Below, piece by piece: positions 41,000 through 50,607 of a DNA stretch of 64,000 nucleotides (position 1 is the first letter of the stretch; each line of letters opens with the position of its first letter). Origin of the DNA: Gemmata massiliana. Its GTDB lineage: Bacteria; Planctomycetota; Planctomycetia; Gemmatales; Gemmataceae. The notes under the pieces are model-generated. The model did not search any database. It had not been told where the DNA came from and saw only the letters and a program-made list of their open reading frames with translations. Made by a program: the position numbers and the translations under genes. The stretch covers positions 5,043,738 to 5,107,737 of the forward strand of contig NZ_LR593886.1 in assembly GCF_901538265.1 (NCBI RefSeq), written 5' to 3'.

Positions 41000-42023
41000 T
41001 CTTCCCGGACCCCGCATCGAGGCGCTTCTTGATCTCTTTGACTTCTGCACGGAGATCCGGCAACCGGCGCAGGCTGAAGTGCATCCGGATCTGTTCGTGG
41101 ACCGGGGTCGCCGGCGAGCCGAACACGTGCTGGTCGTCCGGTACGTCCGAGGGCACGCCCGACTGCGCGCCGACGGCGACCCGCGCCCCGAGGGTCACGT
41201 GATCCGAGACCCCGGATTGGCCCGCGAGAACAACGTGATCGCCGGTCGCGGCCGAGCCCGCGACCCCGACCTGACTACAAAACAAGTTGTGTTTCCCGAT
41301 CTGGCAGTTGTGCCCGACCTGAACGAGGTTATCGATTTTGGTTCCGGCCCCGATCCGCGTCGGGCCGAAAGTCCCACGGTCGATCGTCGAGTTCGCCCCG
41401 ATTTCGACATCGTCCTCGATCTCGACCCACCCCAATTGTGGCACCTTAATGTGCCGCCCGTGGGCGGTCCGGTAACCGAACCCGTCCGCACCAACGACCA
41501 CGCCCGCGTGCAGAATGACGCGGCTACCGACCACACACTCGTCGTAAAGTACGACGCGCGGGTGAATCGTGGTGTCGCTACCGATTTTGCAGAACCGACC
41601 GACCGTTGCGCCCGCGCAGATCGTCGAGTTCGCCCCCACTTCCACGCCCTCTCCGATCACAGCCAACGGGCCAACAGTGACGCCGGGTGCGAGCTTCGCG
41701 GAGGGGTGAATATGTGCCGCGGGGGAGACGCCACCGGGCGCCTCACTCGGCCGGGCGCGCAGTTGCCGGACGATGCTGGCAAACGCCATCAGCGGGTCGG
41801 AAACCCGGATGATCGGCCGCCCGTTCACGGGAACCGATACCGGGACAATGGCCGCGGACGCCTTACTGGAGTGCCACGCGGACAGATTCTTCCCGTTCTC
41901 GACGAACGTAATGTCGCCGGGTTGCGCTTCGCCCAAGGTACGGGCATTCGAGATCGTAAGTTCCGGGTCACCGAGAACTTCGCCTCGCACCCATTCGGCC
42001 AGTTGCCGCACGGTGACGTTCAC
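40989..42023 (-). CDS. lpxD: UDP-3-O-acylglucosamine N-acyltransferase LpxD
   Basis: A 344-aa protein of normal length. It adds the N-linked acyl chain to UDP-3-O-acylglucosamine in lipid A synthesis. The N-terminal LpxD domain has GDPELTISNARTLGEAQPGD and ITFVENGK. The left-handed beta helix of hexapeptide repeats runs from about 100 to 310 (VGPLAVIGEGVEVGANSTIC, GATVGRFCKIGSDTTIHPRV) and contains the catalytic histidine region NLVQVGHNCQIGKHN. A C-terminal helix follows (LRAEVKEIKKRLDA). The start is GTG 42023. It overlaps lpxI, so the two lipid A steps are encoded together; an LPS-type outer membrane is implied. Confidence 0.95.
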   Translation of the reverse strand: MNVTVRQLAEWVRGEVLGDPELTISNARTLGEAQPGDITFVENGKNLSAWHSSKASAAIVPVSVPVNGRPIIRVSDPLMAFASIVRQLRARPSEAPGGVSPAAHIHPSAKLAPGVTVGPLAVIGEGVEVGANSTICAGATVGRFCKIGSDTTIHPRVVLYDECVVGSRVILHAGVVVGADGFGYRTAHGRHIKVPQLGWVEIEDDVEIGANSTIDRGTFGPTRIGAGTKIDNLVQVGHNCQIGKHNLFCSQVGVAGSAATGDHVVLAGQSGVSDHVTLGARVAVGAQSGVPSDVPDDQHVFGSPATPVHEQIRMHFSLRRLPDLRAEVKEIKKRLDAGSGKNGN

Positions 42024-42219
42024 GGAGTTGGTCCCTTCTTCCGTGCGAGCCGGAAAATCCGGTCGCCCGGAGTTCGCGGAGGTTAGCGAACCCGCACGGA
42101 CGAGACAAGCCCAACCGTTCGGGGGTACCGCACTGACATTGATGAGTATCGACCCGCGGCGCTGTCGGAGATAGGCGGAGATTGGGGGAATTCAAGGAAC
42201 CCGGACGGGACCGTGCCGG

Positions 42220-42594
42220 TTATACCGGGCGAATATCAGAGAGTTGTGCGAAGTCGGAAGGCGAGACTGCACCGGATTCGGCCTCGATCGCCCCGCCACC
42301 AGCCTCTGCACACGCCCACGCGACGCGATCGCGCGCGGCCAAGAGGGTGGCATCCGCGTTGCTCCAGACGACACAGTTAACGGAATCGGGAGTTTGGCGA
42401 AGAGTGACCATGCCCGAACCGGCCGCGATCCGCAGTTCGCGCCACCCGACTTCTGGGGTCTCGTCCGGGAACGCGGGTAGCCCGTCGATCATCCGAATCA
42501 CGGCCGATTCGCCGACACGAGCGAGTTGAGCTTTGATGGCGCCCCACGCCGGCACACCACCGGCGGGGAATCGAACGACGCGGTCCAAACCCAT
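42220..42594 (-). CDS. hypothetical protein
   Basis: A 124-aa protein with no signal peptide or membrane helix. It opens MGLDRVVRFPAGGVPAWGAI and continues with a compact alpha/beta pattern (ESAVIRMIDGLPAFP, WRELRIAAGSGMVTLRQT, NCVVWSNADATLLAARDRVA). I do not recognise a family. It lies 7 nt after the end of the small exported-protein gene at 42602 on the same strand, so the two may be co-transcribed. Confidence 0.6.
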   Translation of the reverse strand: MGLDRVVRFPAGGVPAWGAIKAQLARVGESAVIRMIDGLPAFPDETPEVGWRELRIAAGSGMVTLRQTPDSVNCVVWSNADATLLAARDRVAWACAEAGGGAIEAESGAVSPSDFAQLSDIRPV

Positions 42595-42601
42595 GTGAAA
42601 C

Positions 42602-42961
42602 CTACTTGTCCTTGTCTTTTCCGATCTGGAGTTCTTCGAGCCGCTTCTTCTGTTCGGGCGTCAGAACGGCGCGTTCTTCCTTGAGCATGTTCGCTTCCAG
42701 TTCCGCGATCTTGGCCTTCAGTTTAGTGATCTCGTCCTTGTACTTCGCTTGCACCTTGTAGACATCTTGAACTTGCGCGTCCGTTAAGCCGACCTTCCGC
42801 CAGTTCGTGGGGAGGGTCCCCTTGTACTTGGTCGCGTCGTCCTTCTTGTCTTCCTTTTTCTCGGCCTTCTTCTCGTCTTTTTTGGTCTCTTGTCCAACGA
42901 GACCACCGGAGAAAACAACCAGTGCGGCAAACAGACCAGCAAGCAAACCCGAACGTAACAT
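42602..42961 (-). CDS. small exported Lys/Glu-rich protein, Spy/CpxP-like
   Basis: A 119-aa protein with a signal peptide (LLAGLFAALVVFSGGLVG), a Lys/Asp/Glu-rich stretch at about 25-45 and a helical rest: GLTDAQVQDVYKVQAKYKDE, ITKLKAKIAELEANMLKEE, then VLTPEQKKRLEEL. The LTDAQ and LTPEQ motifs are the LTxxQ pattern of periplasmic Spy/CpxP chaperone-like proteins. Similar small proteins are common in Planctomycetes. The role is inferred only from this pattern. Confidence 0.65.
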   Translation of the reverse strand: MLRSGLLAGLFAALVVFSGGLVGQETKKDEKKAEKKEDKKDDATKYKGTLPTNWRKVGLTDAQVQDVYKVQAKYKDEITKLKAKIAELEANMLKEERAVLTPEQKKRLEELQIGKDKDK

Positions 42962-43093
42962 GGGCGCCCCTTGGTGGGTGACGGGTGGGAAAACAAATCT
43001 GCGAACGACGCAGCGTGACTAATATCCAGTCATTAGGCTCGCGCTCGCAAGTGAAAAACGATCACCTGCACAAAATTTCCCCACCCCCGCCCT

Positions 43094-44962
43094 TTACCCC
43101 CCGCACCCGGTGGGCCGCTGGCCCCCCTCCCCGCCCTCGCCGCTCACGGCTTCGGCCATCACGCGGAGCTGGATGACGCTGCGCTCTTGCTCCTTTTCCA
43201 GGTACGCGCGCCCCTTCTTCACGTTCACATGGTCCCACGGGAGCTTCTCACCGATCGGCCGCTGGCGCGACCGGTAGAAGTCCACATCGATTCCCATGTC
43301 CGCGAACGACTTCCACCACAGTTCCGGGCGGAAGCACTCCTTCCAGCCGTCGAACCGGGCGCCGCGCCGCCACGCCTCGTGGAGCCCGGGCGCCACGCGC
43401 CGGTCGCCGCGCGTCAGGATGCCTTCGAGGAGGCTCGTTTCGACGTCGTGCTGTTTGATCTTCACCCACTTGTTCCGCTTCTGGCGGTGCAGGTAGTCGC
43501 CCGCCCAGCGGAAGTACTCGCGCGACTGCATCCCGTTCCACTGGTACGGCGTGTGCGGCTTCGGGATGAAGTTGGACACGCTCGCAGTCACTTCCTTGTA
43601 CCGGCCGGTCGCCTGCTTCCCGACCTCGCTGATCGCCTCCGCGAGTTCCACAATGCCGTCCAGGTCCACCGAGCGCTCGCCGGGCAGCCCACACAGGAAG
43701 TAGAGCTTCACGTGGGACATGCCCGCCTTGAACGCTTCGCGGCAGCCTTCAACGAGGTCGTCGTTCTTGATCGGCTTGCGGATCTGCGTCCGCATGTCGT
43801 CGCGTGCGACTTCAGGTGCAAGCGTCAGTCCGGCCCGGCGCCATCCCTGCATCAGTTGCGGCACGCTCCGGAGTTGGTGGTTCACGCGCAGACTCGGCAA
43901 CGAGACGTTCACCCCAAGCGGCCCGAACACCTCGTGCATCCGCCGGACCAGCTCCTCGAAGTGCGGGTAATCGCTGCTCGAAAGCGACAGCAGACTGATT
44001 TCGTTCATCCCGGTGTTGCGGTAGCTATCCAAAGCGGCCTGGACGATGGTTTCGACCGAGCGCACCCGCAGCGGGCGCTTGATGACCGTGGACTGGCAGA
44101 ACCGGCACTGCCACGGGCACCCGCGCATGATCTCGATCGCGATACGGTCGTGGGGCGTCTGCACGAACGACACGACCGGCTTCGTGGGGAGCGGGATCGA
44201 ATCGAGATCCTGGGTGATCGTGCAGCTCTCGATTTGCGCGGGGACGTCGCTCCGTGTGCGGTTGACCGTCGCGATCGTGCCGTCCGCGTGGTAGTCGAAC
44301 ACGTAGAACGCGGGCGCGTAGGCCCACTTCGTGCTGCCGACCAGTTCGGCGAGCATCTCCATCCGGCGCTTGTGCGTCAGGTCACCTTCGCGGATCGCGA
44401 CCTCTTTCAGCGCCATCCACTTTTCCATCACCCACGGCAGCGACTCTTCACCGTCCCCGATGACAAACAGATCAACGAACGGCGCGAGTAACTCCGGATT
44501 CTGCGCACCGGGACCGCCCGCGATCACGAGCGGGTCCGTCACCATCCGCTCGTTGCTGAACAGCGGAACGCCGCCGAGGTCGATCATCGTGAGCAGGTTC
44601 GTGTAGCACACCTCGTACTGGAGGCTGAACCCGATGATGTCGAACTCTGACAGCGGCGTGAACGTTTCCAGCCCGTACAGCGGCAGCCGGCTGCGGCGCA
44701 GTTCGCCCTCGAAATCCAACCACGGTGCGAACGCCCGCTCGCAGGCCCACTGCGGGTCGTTGTTCATGATCGTGTACAGCACCTGGAACCCGTGGTGGCT
44801 CATCCCGAGCGTGTAGGCGTCCGGGAAGCACAGGCACACTTTTCCGCGCACGTGGCGGTGATCTTTGGGCACGGAGTGAAGCTCGCCGCCGGTGTACTGA
44901 GCGGGCGTCTTCACACGCGGCAACACCCGCATGACGGCTTCACGAACGGCGGTGTTCAACAT
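43094..44962 (-). CDS. B12-binding radical SAM protein, TIGR03960 type
   Basis: A 622-aa protein. An N-terminal B12-binding-like domain (VCLCFPDAYTLGMSHHGFQV, IIGFSLQYEVCYTNLLTMID, LVIAGGPGAQNPELLAPFVD, VIGDGEES) is followed by the radical SAM core with the iron-sulphur motif GCPWQCRFCQ (C-x3-C-x2-C, about residue 280), LLSLSSSDYPHFEELV, LTLAPEVARDDMRTQIRKPI and VKLYFLCGLPGE. Unlike many relatives it is not fused to the DUF2344 (TIGR03936) domain, and no such gene adjoins. The reaction is unknown; TIGR03936 partners point to tRNA or translation. ATG 44962 fits the family start; a TTG lies 11 codons upstream. The C-terminus ends in a Gly-rich tail. Confidence 0.88.
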   Translation of the reverse strand: MLNTAVREAVMRVLPRVKTPAQYTGGELHSVPKDHRHVRGKVCLCFPDAYTLGMSHHGFQVLYTIMNNDPQWACERAFAPWLDFEGELRRSRLPLYGLETFTPLSEFDIIGFSLQYEVCYTNLLTMIDLGGVPLFSNERMVTDPLVIAGGPGAQNPELLAPFVDLFVIGDGEESLPWVMEKWMALKEVAIREGDLTHKRRMEMLAELVGSTKWAYAPAFYVFDYHADGTIATVNRTRSDVPAQIESCTITQDLDSIPLPTKPVVSFVQTPHDRIAIEIMRGCPWQCRFCQSTVIKRPLRVRSVETIVQAALDSYRNTGMNEISLLSLSSSDYPHFEELVRRMHEVFGPLGVNVSLPSLRVNHQLRSVPQLMQGWRRAGLTLAPEVARDDMRTQIRKPIKNDDLVEGCREAFKAGMSHVKLYFLCGLPGERSVDLDGIVELAEAISEVGKQATGRYKEVTASVSNFIPKPHTPYQWNGMQSREYFRWAGDYLHRQKRNKWVKIKQHDVETSLLEGILTRGDRRVAPGLHEAWRRGARFDGWKECFRPELWWKSFADMGIDVDFYRSRQRPIGEKLPWDHVNVKKGRAYLEKEQERSVIQLRVMAEAVSGEGGEGGQRPTGCGG

Positions 44963-45069
44963 GGGACAGGTCTCGCAATCGGCGTAACTTCGCAACGCAG
45001 CGATTATACCAGCCGAATGCGAGAAAGCCCCGGGCGGACCAGGGACTTGAGTACCAATTTGATGCGAAT

Positions 45070-46314
45070 TCAGGACTTGTTCCGAGCCAGCTCCTCAATC
45101 CACCCCGCGGCCACTTCAAATCCGTTGTCCCCTCGCGCTTGGACCGCGACCTCATGGCACCGGGTACGCACCTTCTGGGTCATGAGCCGGGCCAACGCAG
45201 AAGCCATGTGCCCCGCAGTCCGTTGCCGCGCCCCGAGAGCAACGCCAACGCCCAATCGCGTGATCCGAGCGGCGTTATCTGGCTGGTCCCACGCCAGCGG
45301 AAGCACAAGTTGCGAGCACCCCGACTCCAACGCAGCCGCGGTTGTCCCAACTCCACCGTGGTGAACCACCGCACCGCACAGCGGGAGCAGTGCCCGGAAC
45401 GGGGCGAACCCGCAGTGCCGAACCGTGGGGGGCAGCCGAGCGGGAAGTTGCTCCGGGTATTTTGTCAGAAGCAGTCCGCGCCCTCCAAGTTTTTCACACG
45501 CAGCGACGGCGGCGCGAAAGAATCCCTTCGCGTGCGTCATCCCCGTCCCCAGCGTGAACGCAATCGGTGGGGAACCGGCTTCGCAAAACGTCCGGACGTC
45601 TTCGGGTAGCTCGTTCCGCGTCCCGTCGAACCGCCCGAACCCGGCCAGCCGGAGTTGAGGGGGCCAATCCGGTTGCGGTTCGGCGAACCAGTCGGGGAAC
45701 AGCCCGATCACCAGATCCGTCGACCACCACCAGCGGAACACGCGCCGAACCGGAGCTAATCCGAGTGTGGCGCGAACCGAATTAAGCGACCGAGCAACGA
45801 GCCAGTACCCGGCCGCATCTAGCGCCAACCAGTACAAGCTCCGCAACGGATAAGGAAACCACGACGGAATCGTCAGTCCGCCGACCATTTGGGGCGGCGA
45901 GATGCTGCTCGGTATCAAACCGGGTTGAAGGAGCAGCGATGCGGTCGGGCACCGCACTTTCTCCTGCACGAGCCGACCGGCCAGAACCCCGGGGTTCGTG
46001 ACCAACACACTTTCTGGTTCGCAGGCGAGTCTCACCAGGAGTTCATACTGGCGCGGGATCATCGGAGCGCCCCACCGGGCCATCATCCGGCCGCTGCGGA
46101 GCGGGTGAAAGAGATCGGGGTGAGCAAGCATCTGACCGACTTCCGCGGTCGTAACAAGCGACGCGAACGCAAGCCCGAGCGCCTCCGCACGAGCACGATA
46201 CGGTTCCGGGGCAGCCACCGTGACCCGGTGCCCGCGTGTCCGTAGCACCGCCCCGAGACCGAGGTGCGGGAATACGTCCCCGTCGGTGCCTACGGTTGCG
46301 AGGATGGCGTGCAT
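45070..46314 (-). CDS. GT1-family glycosyltransferase (UGT/sterol glucosyltransferase-like)
   Basis: A 414-aa GT-B enzyme. The N-terminal domain opens with ILATVGTDGDVFPHLGLGAV and LRTRGHRVTVAAPEPYRARA, typical of this family. The C-terminal donor-binding domain has FTLGTGMTHAKGFFRAAVAA, the HCGFAPFRALLP segment and HHGGVGTTAAALESGCSQLV followed by LPLAWDQPDNAARI, the nucleotide-sugar motif. No signal peptide. It would add a sugar from an NDP-sugar to a lipid or other hydrophobic acceptor, which I cannot name. Confidence 0.88.
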   Translation of the reverse strand: MHAILATVGTDGDVFPHLGLGAVLRTRGHRVTVAAPEPYRARAEALGLAFASLVTTAEVGQMLAHPDLFHPLRSGRMMARWGAPMIPRQYELLVRLACEPESVLVTNPGVLAGRLVQEKVRCPTASLLLQPGLIPSSISPPQMVGGLTIPSWFPYPLRSLYWLALDAAGYWLVARSLNSVRATLGLAPVRRVFRWWWSTDLVIGLFPDWFAEPQPDWPPQLRLAGFGRFDGTRNELPEDVRTFCEAGSPPIAFTLGTGMTHAKGFFRAAVAACEKLGGRGLLLTKYPEQLPARLPPTVRHCGFAPFRALLPLCGAVVHHGGVGTTAAALESGCSQLVLPLAWDQPDNAARITRLGVGVALGARQRTAGHMASALARLMTQKVRTRCHEVAVQARGDNGFEVAAGWIEELARNKS

Positions 46315-46761
46315 TCAGCCGCTCTCGTTGGAACGCTTCGTACTCCCACATACATGACGTCCCACAGCGGTGACCAACTCACCTGCCGACACGATATCAA
46401 TGAGTGAAATTCGACACGAATTGCGCAGACAGATAGGACGAGAGGAGTTTGGCAGGAATGTTGGTCGCGTCGGGGGCTACTTCTGAACTTGGGACGCGGA
46501 AGGCTCACGGCACCGCTGGGGTGCGATGCCCCTAAAAATAAGTACAGGATCGGGACCGCGTTCGGCGCGGTCGGTCCGGTCCGATCCTGGGGGCGAGCAC
46601 CCCTGCGGTGCTGGAACAGCCGTTCCCCGCGTGGCAGTGCCCGGCACGAACTCGGGCGACGCAACATCGCCCGCTACTGCAAAGCAGCGGAGCTAACCCC
46701 CGACGCGACTCAACGGCGATAAACTCCCCCGCGACCACCCGCCGTGCAACCAAGGATAAAC
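46315..46761. other. intergenic stretch with nested inverted repeats
   Basis: About 450 bp between divergent genes without a convincing coding frame. At 46546-46588 AGGATCGG pairs with CCGATCCT and encloses GACCGCG-TTCGG-CGCGGTC, which gives a nested hairpin. The rest should hold both promoters. Confidence 0.4.
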
Positions 46762-47313
46762 GTGCTCACGACAGAAACCGTCATCGAACAGACACGCCGG
46801 TGGGTTTCGGACGTGGTGATCGGTCTGAACTTGTGCCCGTTCGCCCGGCGCGTGTTCGACAGCGGCCTGATCCGGTTCACGGTCACCGACGCGACCGATC
46901 TGGATGCGCTCCGCGCGGCTCTTGCGCACGAACTCCGGTCGCTCGCTGATACCCCAGCCGAACAGGTCGAAACCGCGATCCTGATCCACCCGCACGTGCT
47001 GGGCGATTTCCTCGATTACAACGATTTCGTCGTTGAAACCGAATCACTGATCGAGGAACTCGATTTAACCGGCGTGATCCAGATCGCGGGGTTCCACCCA
47101 CGGTACCAGTTCGGCGGAACGCGCCCGAACGACGTGGAGAACTACACCAACCGGTCGCCGTTCCCGATGCTCCACCTACTGCGCGAGGGCAGCATCACAG
47201 CGGTGAACGACGACCCGGAAAAGCTCCTCGAAATACCGCGGCGGAACGTCGAAACGCTCCGCCGCATGGGAAAGGCTCAAATCCAGAAGCTGCTCGATCG
47301 CATTACTTCTTGA
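46762..47313 (+). CDS. DUF1415 family protein
   Basis: A 183-aa soluble protein. It shows the DUF1415 pattern: TRRWVSDVVIGLNLCPFARR, ILIHPHVLGDFLDYNDFV, IQIAGFHPRYQFGGTRPNDV, ENYTNRSPFPMLHLLREGSI. The family has no known function. GTG 46762 follows AAGGA at 5-nt spacing; an in-frame GTG six codons earlier has no ribosome-binding site. Its 3' end overlaps the 3' end of the convergent dehydrogenase gene by 11 bp. Confidence 0.85.
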   Translation: MLTTETVIEQTRRWVSDVVIGLNLCPFARRVFDSGLIRFTVTDATDLDALRAALAHELRSLADTPAEQVETAILIHPHVLGDFLDYNDFVVETESLIEELDLTGVIQIAGFHPRYQFGGTRPNDVENYTNRSPFPMLHLLREGSITAVNDDPEKLLEIPRRNVETLRRMGKAQIQKLLDRITS

Positions 47314-50300
47314 ACATCGCGTGGTTCGGGTCACCGCGACTCAGAAGGTACGCGAGCATGTCGAGCACCTCACGCTCGTTCAGTTCGTTCAGCAGCTTCT
47401 CGGGCATGAGCGAGATGTTGGACGGCTTGACGTTCGCGACGTCCTCTTTCTTCAATTCCAGCACCTTCGATGCGTTTTCGGGGTCGAGAACGACCGTGTA
47501 CTTCCCGCCCGCGTCGTTCACGATCTTGCCTGTAATGGTCTTGTCGTCGGTAGTTTGAATCACCGACGCCTTGTACTGGTCCGAAATCACCTTGCTCGGT
47601 TCGACGATCGATTCGGACAGGTCTTTCAGGCTGAACCGCCCCGCGACCTGCGACAAATCGGGACCGGTCGCCCCGCCGTCGCCGCCGAACCGGTGGCACA
47701 CCACGCACCGCGCCGCGGCGAACGCCCGTGCACCGTTCTTGAAATCGCGCCCGCTCTTGAGCTTGTCTTCGAGCGCAACGAGATCGGCCGTCGCCCACGC
47801 TTTCCCGGGGCCGACCGGCTTGGGGAGCGTAGGGGCCTTGTACGCGGGGCGCAGCCCGCCCGCTTCGATCGCGAGCCGGTCACTGTCGGTCGCGTTGGTG
47901 AACGCATCTTTCTCGATGTTCGTGAGGAAGCCCTGGTAGCTGGCACCACCGGCCTTCGTCCGCGCTTCCGCGAGGAAACCGTAATACGTCTTCCAGCGGT
48001 CCATGTTCCAGCCCACGGTCGCGTTGCGGAGCGTGAACAGGTAGGAGAGCTTTTGCTGGTCCGGGGCGTTCTTGAGCATGTTAGCAACGGTTCCGCCGTA
48101 CCCGCGGTTCCGGAGCAGCACCTCTTCCAAACCTTCCTGCGTGAGCGGCTTCGACGGCTTTTTCAGTTCCGCGCAGATCTTCTCGACGATCGTTGGTGAT
48201 TTCAGATAGACGAGTAGTTGGGCCATTTCGCGGTTCAAAGCATCGTCCGGGGACGGGAAGGCTCTATCGAGCCGCTGCGAAAGTCGCTCTGCGGTGGCCT
48301 TATCGGGTTCGCCCATCCGCAGAAACACGAGCGAATAAATCCGGCTGAGGTCCACCAACTGCTCCAGGGAGAGGCCATTGCCCCGCTCCTTGATTCCGAC
48401 AAACACCCGGTCTATGGTTTCAAGAAGTTTCGGCTGAAGCTCTTTCCCGCCCTGGCGCGCCAGGGCAATAGCGCCATTAATAATCGCACTCCGATCCTTC
48501 TCCGCGAGCACTTTATCCTGCCAGAACTTCACCGGTTGGTGCTCAAGAGCCACGCGAGCCGCGTAACGAATGAAACGGTCCTCGTGCTTCAGATGGGGAT
48601 AGAGGAACTCCACAGCCTTCGCCGGGTCGTCCGCGAGCTTGTGATACTCTTCGATTTGCTTCAGCAGTTTCAGTTCCGCTGTCGGCGCGGTCTTGTATTC
48701 CACCTTCTCGGTCGGCTCCTTACCCACATACGTCACGCGGAACAGTTCGCTCTGCGTCCCGCGCCCGCCGATGGTGAAGTACATCGCGCCGTCAACCGGG
48801 TTAATAACCACGTCCGTGAGCGGGAGCGGGGTGCGGCTCAGGAACTCTTCCTTCGTGGCTTTGTAGGTCGCGCCGTTCAGCTCGGTGTGAATCGCGTACA
48901 TCGTGCCGAAGGTCCAGTCGCAGATGAACAGCGCCTTCTGGTACTTCGCCGGGAACTTCGCCCCGTACCCGAACTCGACGCCGACCGGCGAACCCGGCCC
49001 GATATCGACCATCGCGGGCAGTGAATCGATGTAGTACGCGGGCCATTTGCCAGTCCCGCTGCGCCAGCCAAGTTCGCTGCCACTCGTCGCGTGGTTCACC
49101 CGCGTCGGGCGGTACCACGGCATCCCCAGATCCCACTCCATGTCCGCGTCGTAGACGAACATTTCGCCGTTCGCGTTGAACGCGAAGTCATACGGGTTGC
49201 GGTACCCGCTGGTGAAGATCTCCCAGGTCTTACCGTCGAAATCCGTCTTCGCAACATACCCGCCGGGAGCCAGAATGCCGCGTGCGTGACCGTTCGCGTC
49301 CCACTGGCGCGGGAGGATGTGGTCCTCGCTCCAGTTCTTCGGCACGCGGCTGTGATTGAAATTTTCCGGCGGCTGAGTGTGGTTCCCGCATATGACGTAG
49401 AGCGACTTACCGTCCGGCGCGAGCCGCACCGCGTGCGGGCCGTGCTCGCCGCCACCCTGGATCGCCTTCAGTTTCTCGACCTGATCGAGTTGGTCGTTGT
49501 TCTCTGAAGAGGTGACGCGGTACAGCCCGCTCCCGGGACCGCCGTTACACACGACATACAGCGCCCCCTTGTGCCACAACAGCCCCTGCGCCGCGGTGAC
49601 CTTCGCGGGGAGCTTCTCGACTTTTGTTTCTTCTTCGGTGCCCACTTTTCCGGGCGTGATGCGGTACAGTCCCAGCCCGCCTTGGTCGCTCGCGATCAGC
49701 CGCCCCTTATCGTCCGCGGTGAGGCACACCCACGAACCCAGAGTGGCGCGCGGAACCGTGAACAGCTTCTCGATCTTGTAGCCGGGGAGCGCGACAAACG
49801 TGTTCGCCGGCACCTTCGAGCCGGGTTGCGCGCCCGTGCTCGCATCGAACACCTTACCCCACGGTGATGCACCGTAGGTGCCGATCTTCTTGACCGGCTT
49901 GTTCTCTTTTACCTTGCTTCCCTCCGTGCTACATGTCCACGATTCGTCGGTGACGATGTACGTCGGTTCGCCCTTCTCGGGCACCAGAACCAACTTGAGC
50001 ACGAAGCCCGCGACGCCGCCCTCGTTGCCCGCGCGGGCATCGATGACGTTCCCCGTCTCCTTCAGCAACTTGGTGACATCGACCTCGACCGGTTCCTGCC
50101 ACTCACTCGACGACGCGACCTGCTTCTGGTTGAAGTACAACGTGACGCGGTTGTCGCACGTCGCGATGAGTCGCGCAGCCTTGATGCCCTTCGCATCAAA
50201 CGTTTTCTCGATTCGGTAGTCCTTTTTCGCGTCCGCGCCCCACACCCACAACGGGGTCGGGCCGTCGGCGAACCGCTTCGCCCAATCGACCGTCGCCACC

Positions 50301-50431
50301 TCGACTTTCGGTGGCTGCGCGGTCGCGCCGCGTTCGACCGTCGGTACGGTGACAGGCTTCTGCGCCTGTTCGTCGGCAAGTGCTGACGAACAGAGTGTTA
50401 AGGCAAAAAGTGCGAGTGCCGTGATACGCAT
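47303..50431 (-). CDS. membrane-bound-dehydrogenase-type protein with c-type haem domain
   Basis: A 1042-aa exported protein (signal MRITALALFALTLCSSALA; ATG 50431 fits it, and the frame runs 20 codons further). Residues about 45-190 look like a carbohydrate-binding-like beta domain (ADGPTPLWVWG, ATCDNRVTLYFNQKQVASSS). Residues about 200-620 form a beta-propeller dehydrogenase-like domain (YRNPYDFAFNANGEMFVYDA, DMEWDLGMPWYRPTRVNH, GPGSPVGVEFGYG, PLPLTDVVINPVDGAMYFTI). Helical repeats follow. The C-terminal 170 residues are a TIGR02603 domain with one CVVCH haem site at about 908. It is related in plan to the 1418-aa gene but lacks the ceramidase part. Substrate unknown. Confidence 0.85.
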   Translation of the reverse strand: MRITALALFALTLCSSALADEQAQKPVTVPTVERGATAQPPKVEVATVDWAKRFADGPTPLWVWGADAKKDYRIEKTFDAKGIKAARLIATCDNRVTLYFNQKQVASSSEWQEPVEVDVTKLLKETGNVIDARAGNEGGVAGFVLKLVLVPEKGEPTYIVTDESWTCSTEGSKVKENKPVKKIGTYGASPWGKVFDASTGAQPGSKVPANTFVALPGYKIEKLFTVPRATLGSWVCLTADDKGRLIASDQGGLGLYRITPGKVGTEEETKVEKLPAKVTAAQGLLWHKGALYVVCNGGPGSGLYRVTSSENNDQLDQVEKLKAIQGGGEHGPHAVRLAPDGKSLYVICGNHTQPPENFNHSRVPKNWSEDHILPRQWDANGHARGILAPGGYVAKTDFDGKTWEIFTSGYRNPYDFAFNANGEMFVYDADMEWDLGMPWYRPTRVNHATSGSELGWRSGTGKWPAYYIDSLPAMVDIGPGSPVGVEFGYGAKFPAKYQKALFICDWTFGTMYAIHTELNGATYKATKEEFLSRTPLPLTDVVINPVDGAMYFTIGGRGTQSELFRVTYVGKEPTEKVEYKTAPTAELKLLKQIEEYHKLADDPAKAVEFLYPHLKHEDRFIRYAARVALEHQPVKFWQDKVLAEKDRSAIINGAIALARQGGKELQPKLLETIDRVFVGIKERGNGLSLEQLVDLSRIYSLVFLRMGEPDKATAERLSQRLDRAFPSPDDALNREMAQLLVYLKSPTIVEKICAELKKPSKPLTQEGLEEVLLRNRGYGGTVANMLKNAPDQQKLSYLFTLRNATVGWNMDRWKTYYGFLAEARTKAGGASYQGFLTNIEKDAFTNATDSDRLAIEAGGLRPAYKAPTLPKPVGPGKAWATADLVALEDKLKSGRDFKNGARAFAAARCVVCHRFGGDGGATGPDLSQVAGRFSLKDLSESIVEPSKVISDQYKASVIQTTDDKTITGKIVNDAGGKYTVVLDPENASKVLELKKEDVANVKPSNISLMPEKLLNELNEREVLDMLAYLLSRGDPNHAMFKK

Positions 50432-50502
50432 ACGAACACAGGTAGGGGTTGGGGCGAGCGATAAGAATCGGCGGGTGAGGTCGAGTGTCACAAAGGCATT
50501 TC

Positions 50503-50583
50503 TGACAGGATCGACAGGATAAACAAGATCTGAACTAAACGCAGATCAATTTCTGAATCCTGTTTATCCTGTCGATCCTGTCA
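50503..50583. repeat. inverted repeat of the TGACAGGATCGACAGGATAA type
   Basis: TGACAGGATCGACAGGATAA plus ACA at 50503-50525 is perfectly complementary to 50561-50583 (23 bp), with a 35-nt loop. The arm is the same core found at about 1928-1948 and 3852-3875. It lies between the DUF1501 gene and the dehydrogenase gene and could end transcription between them. Confidence 0.75.
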
Positions 50584-50607
50584 AAACTCTTCTCTTGCCA
50601 TGCGACA

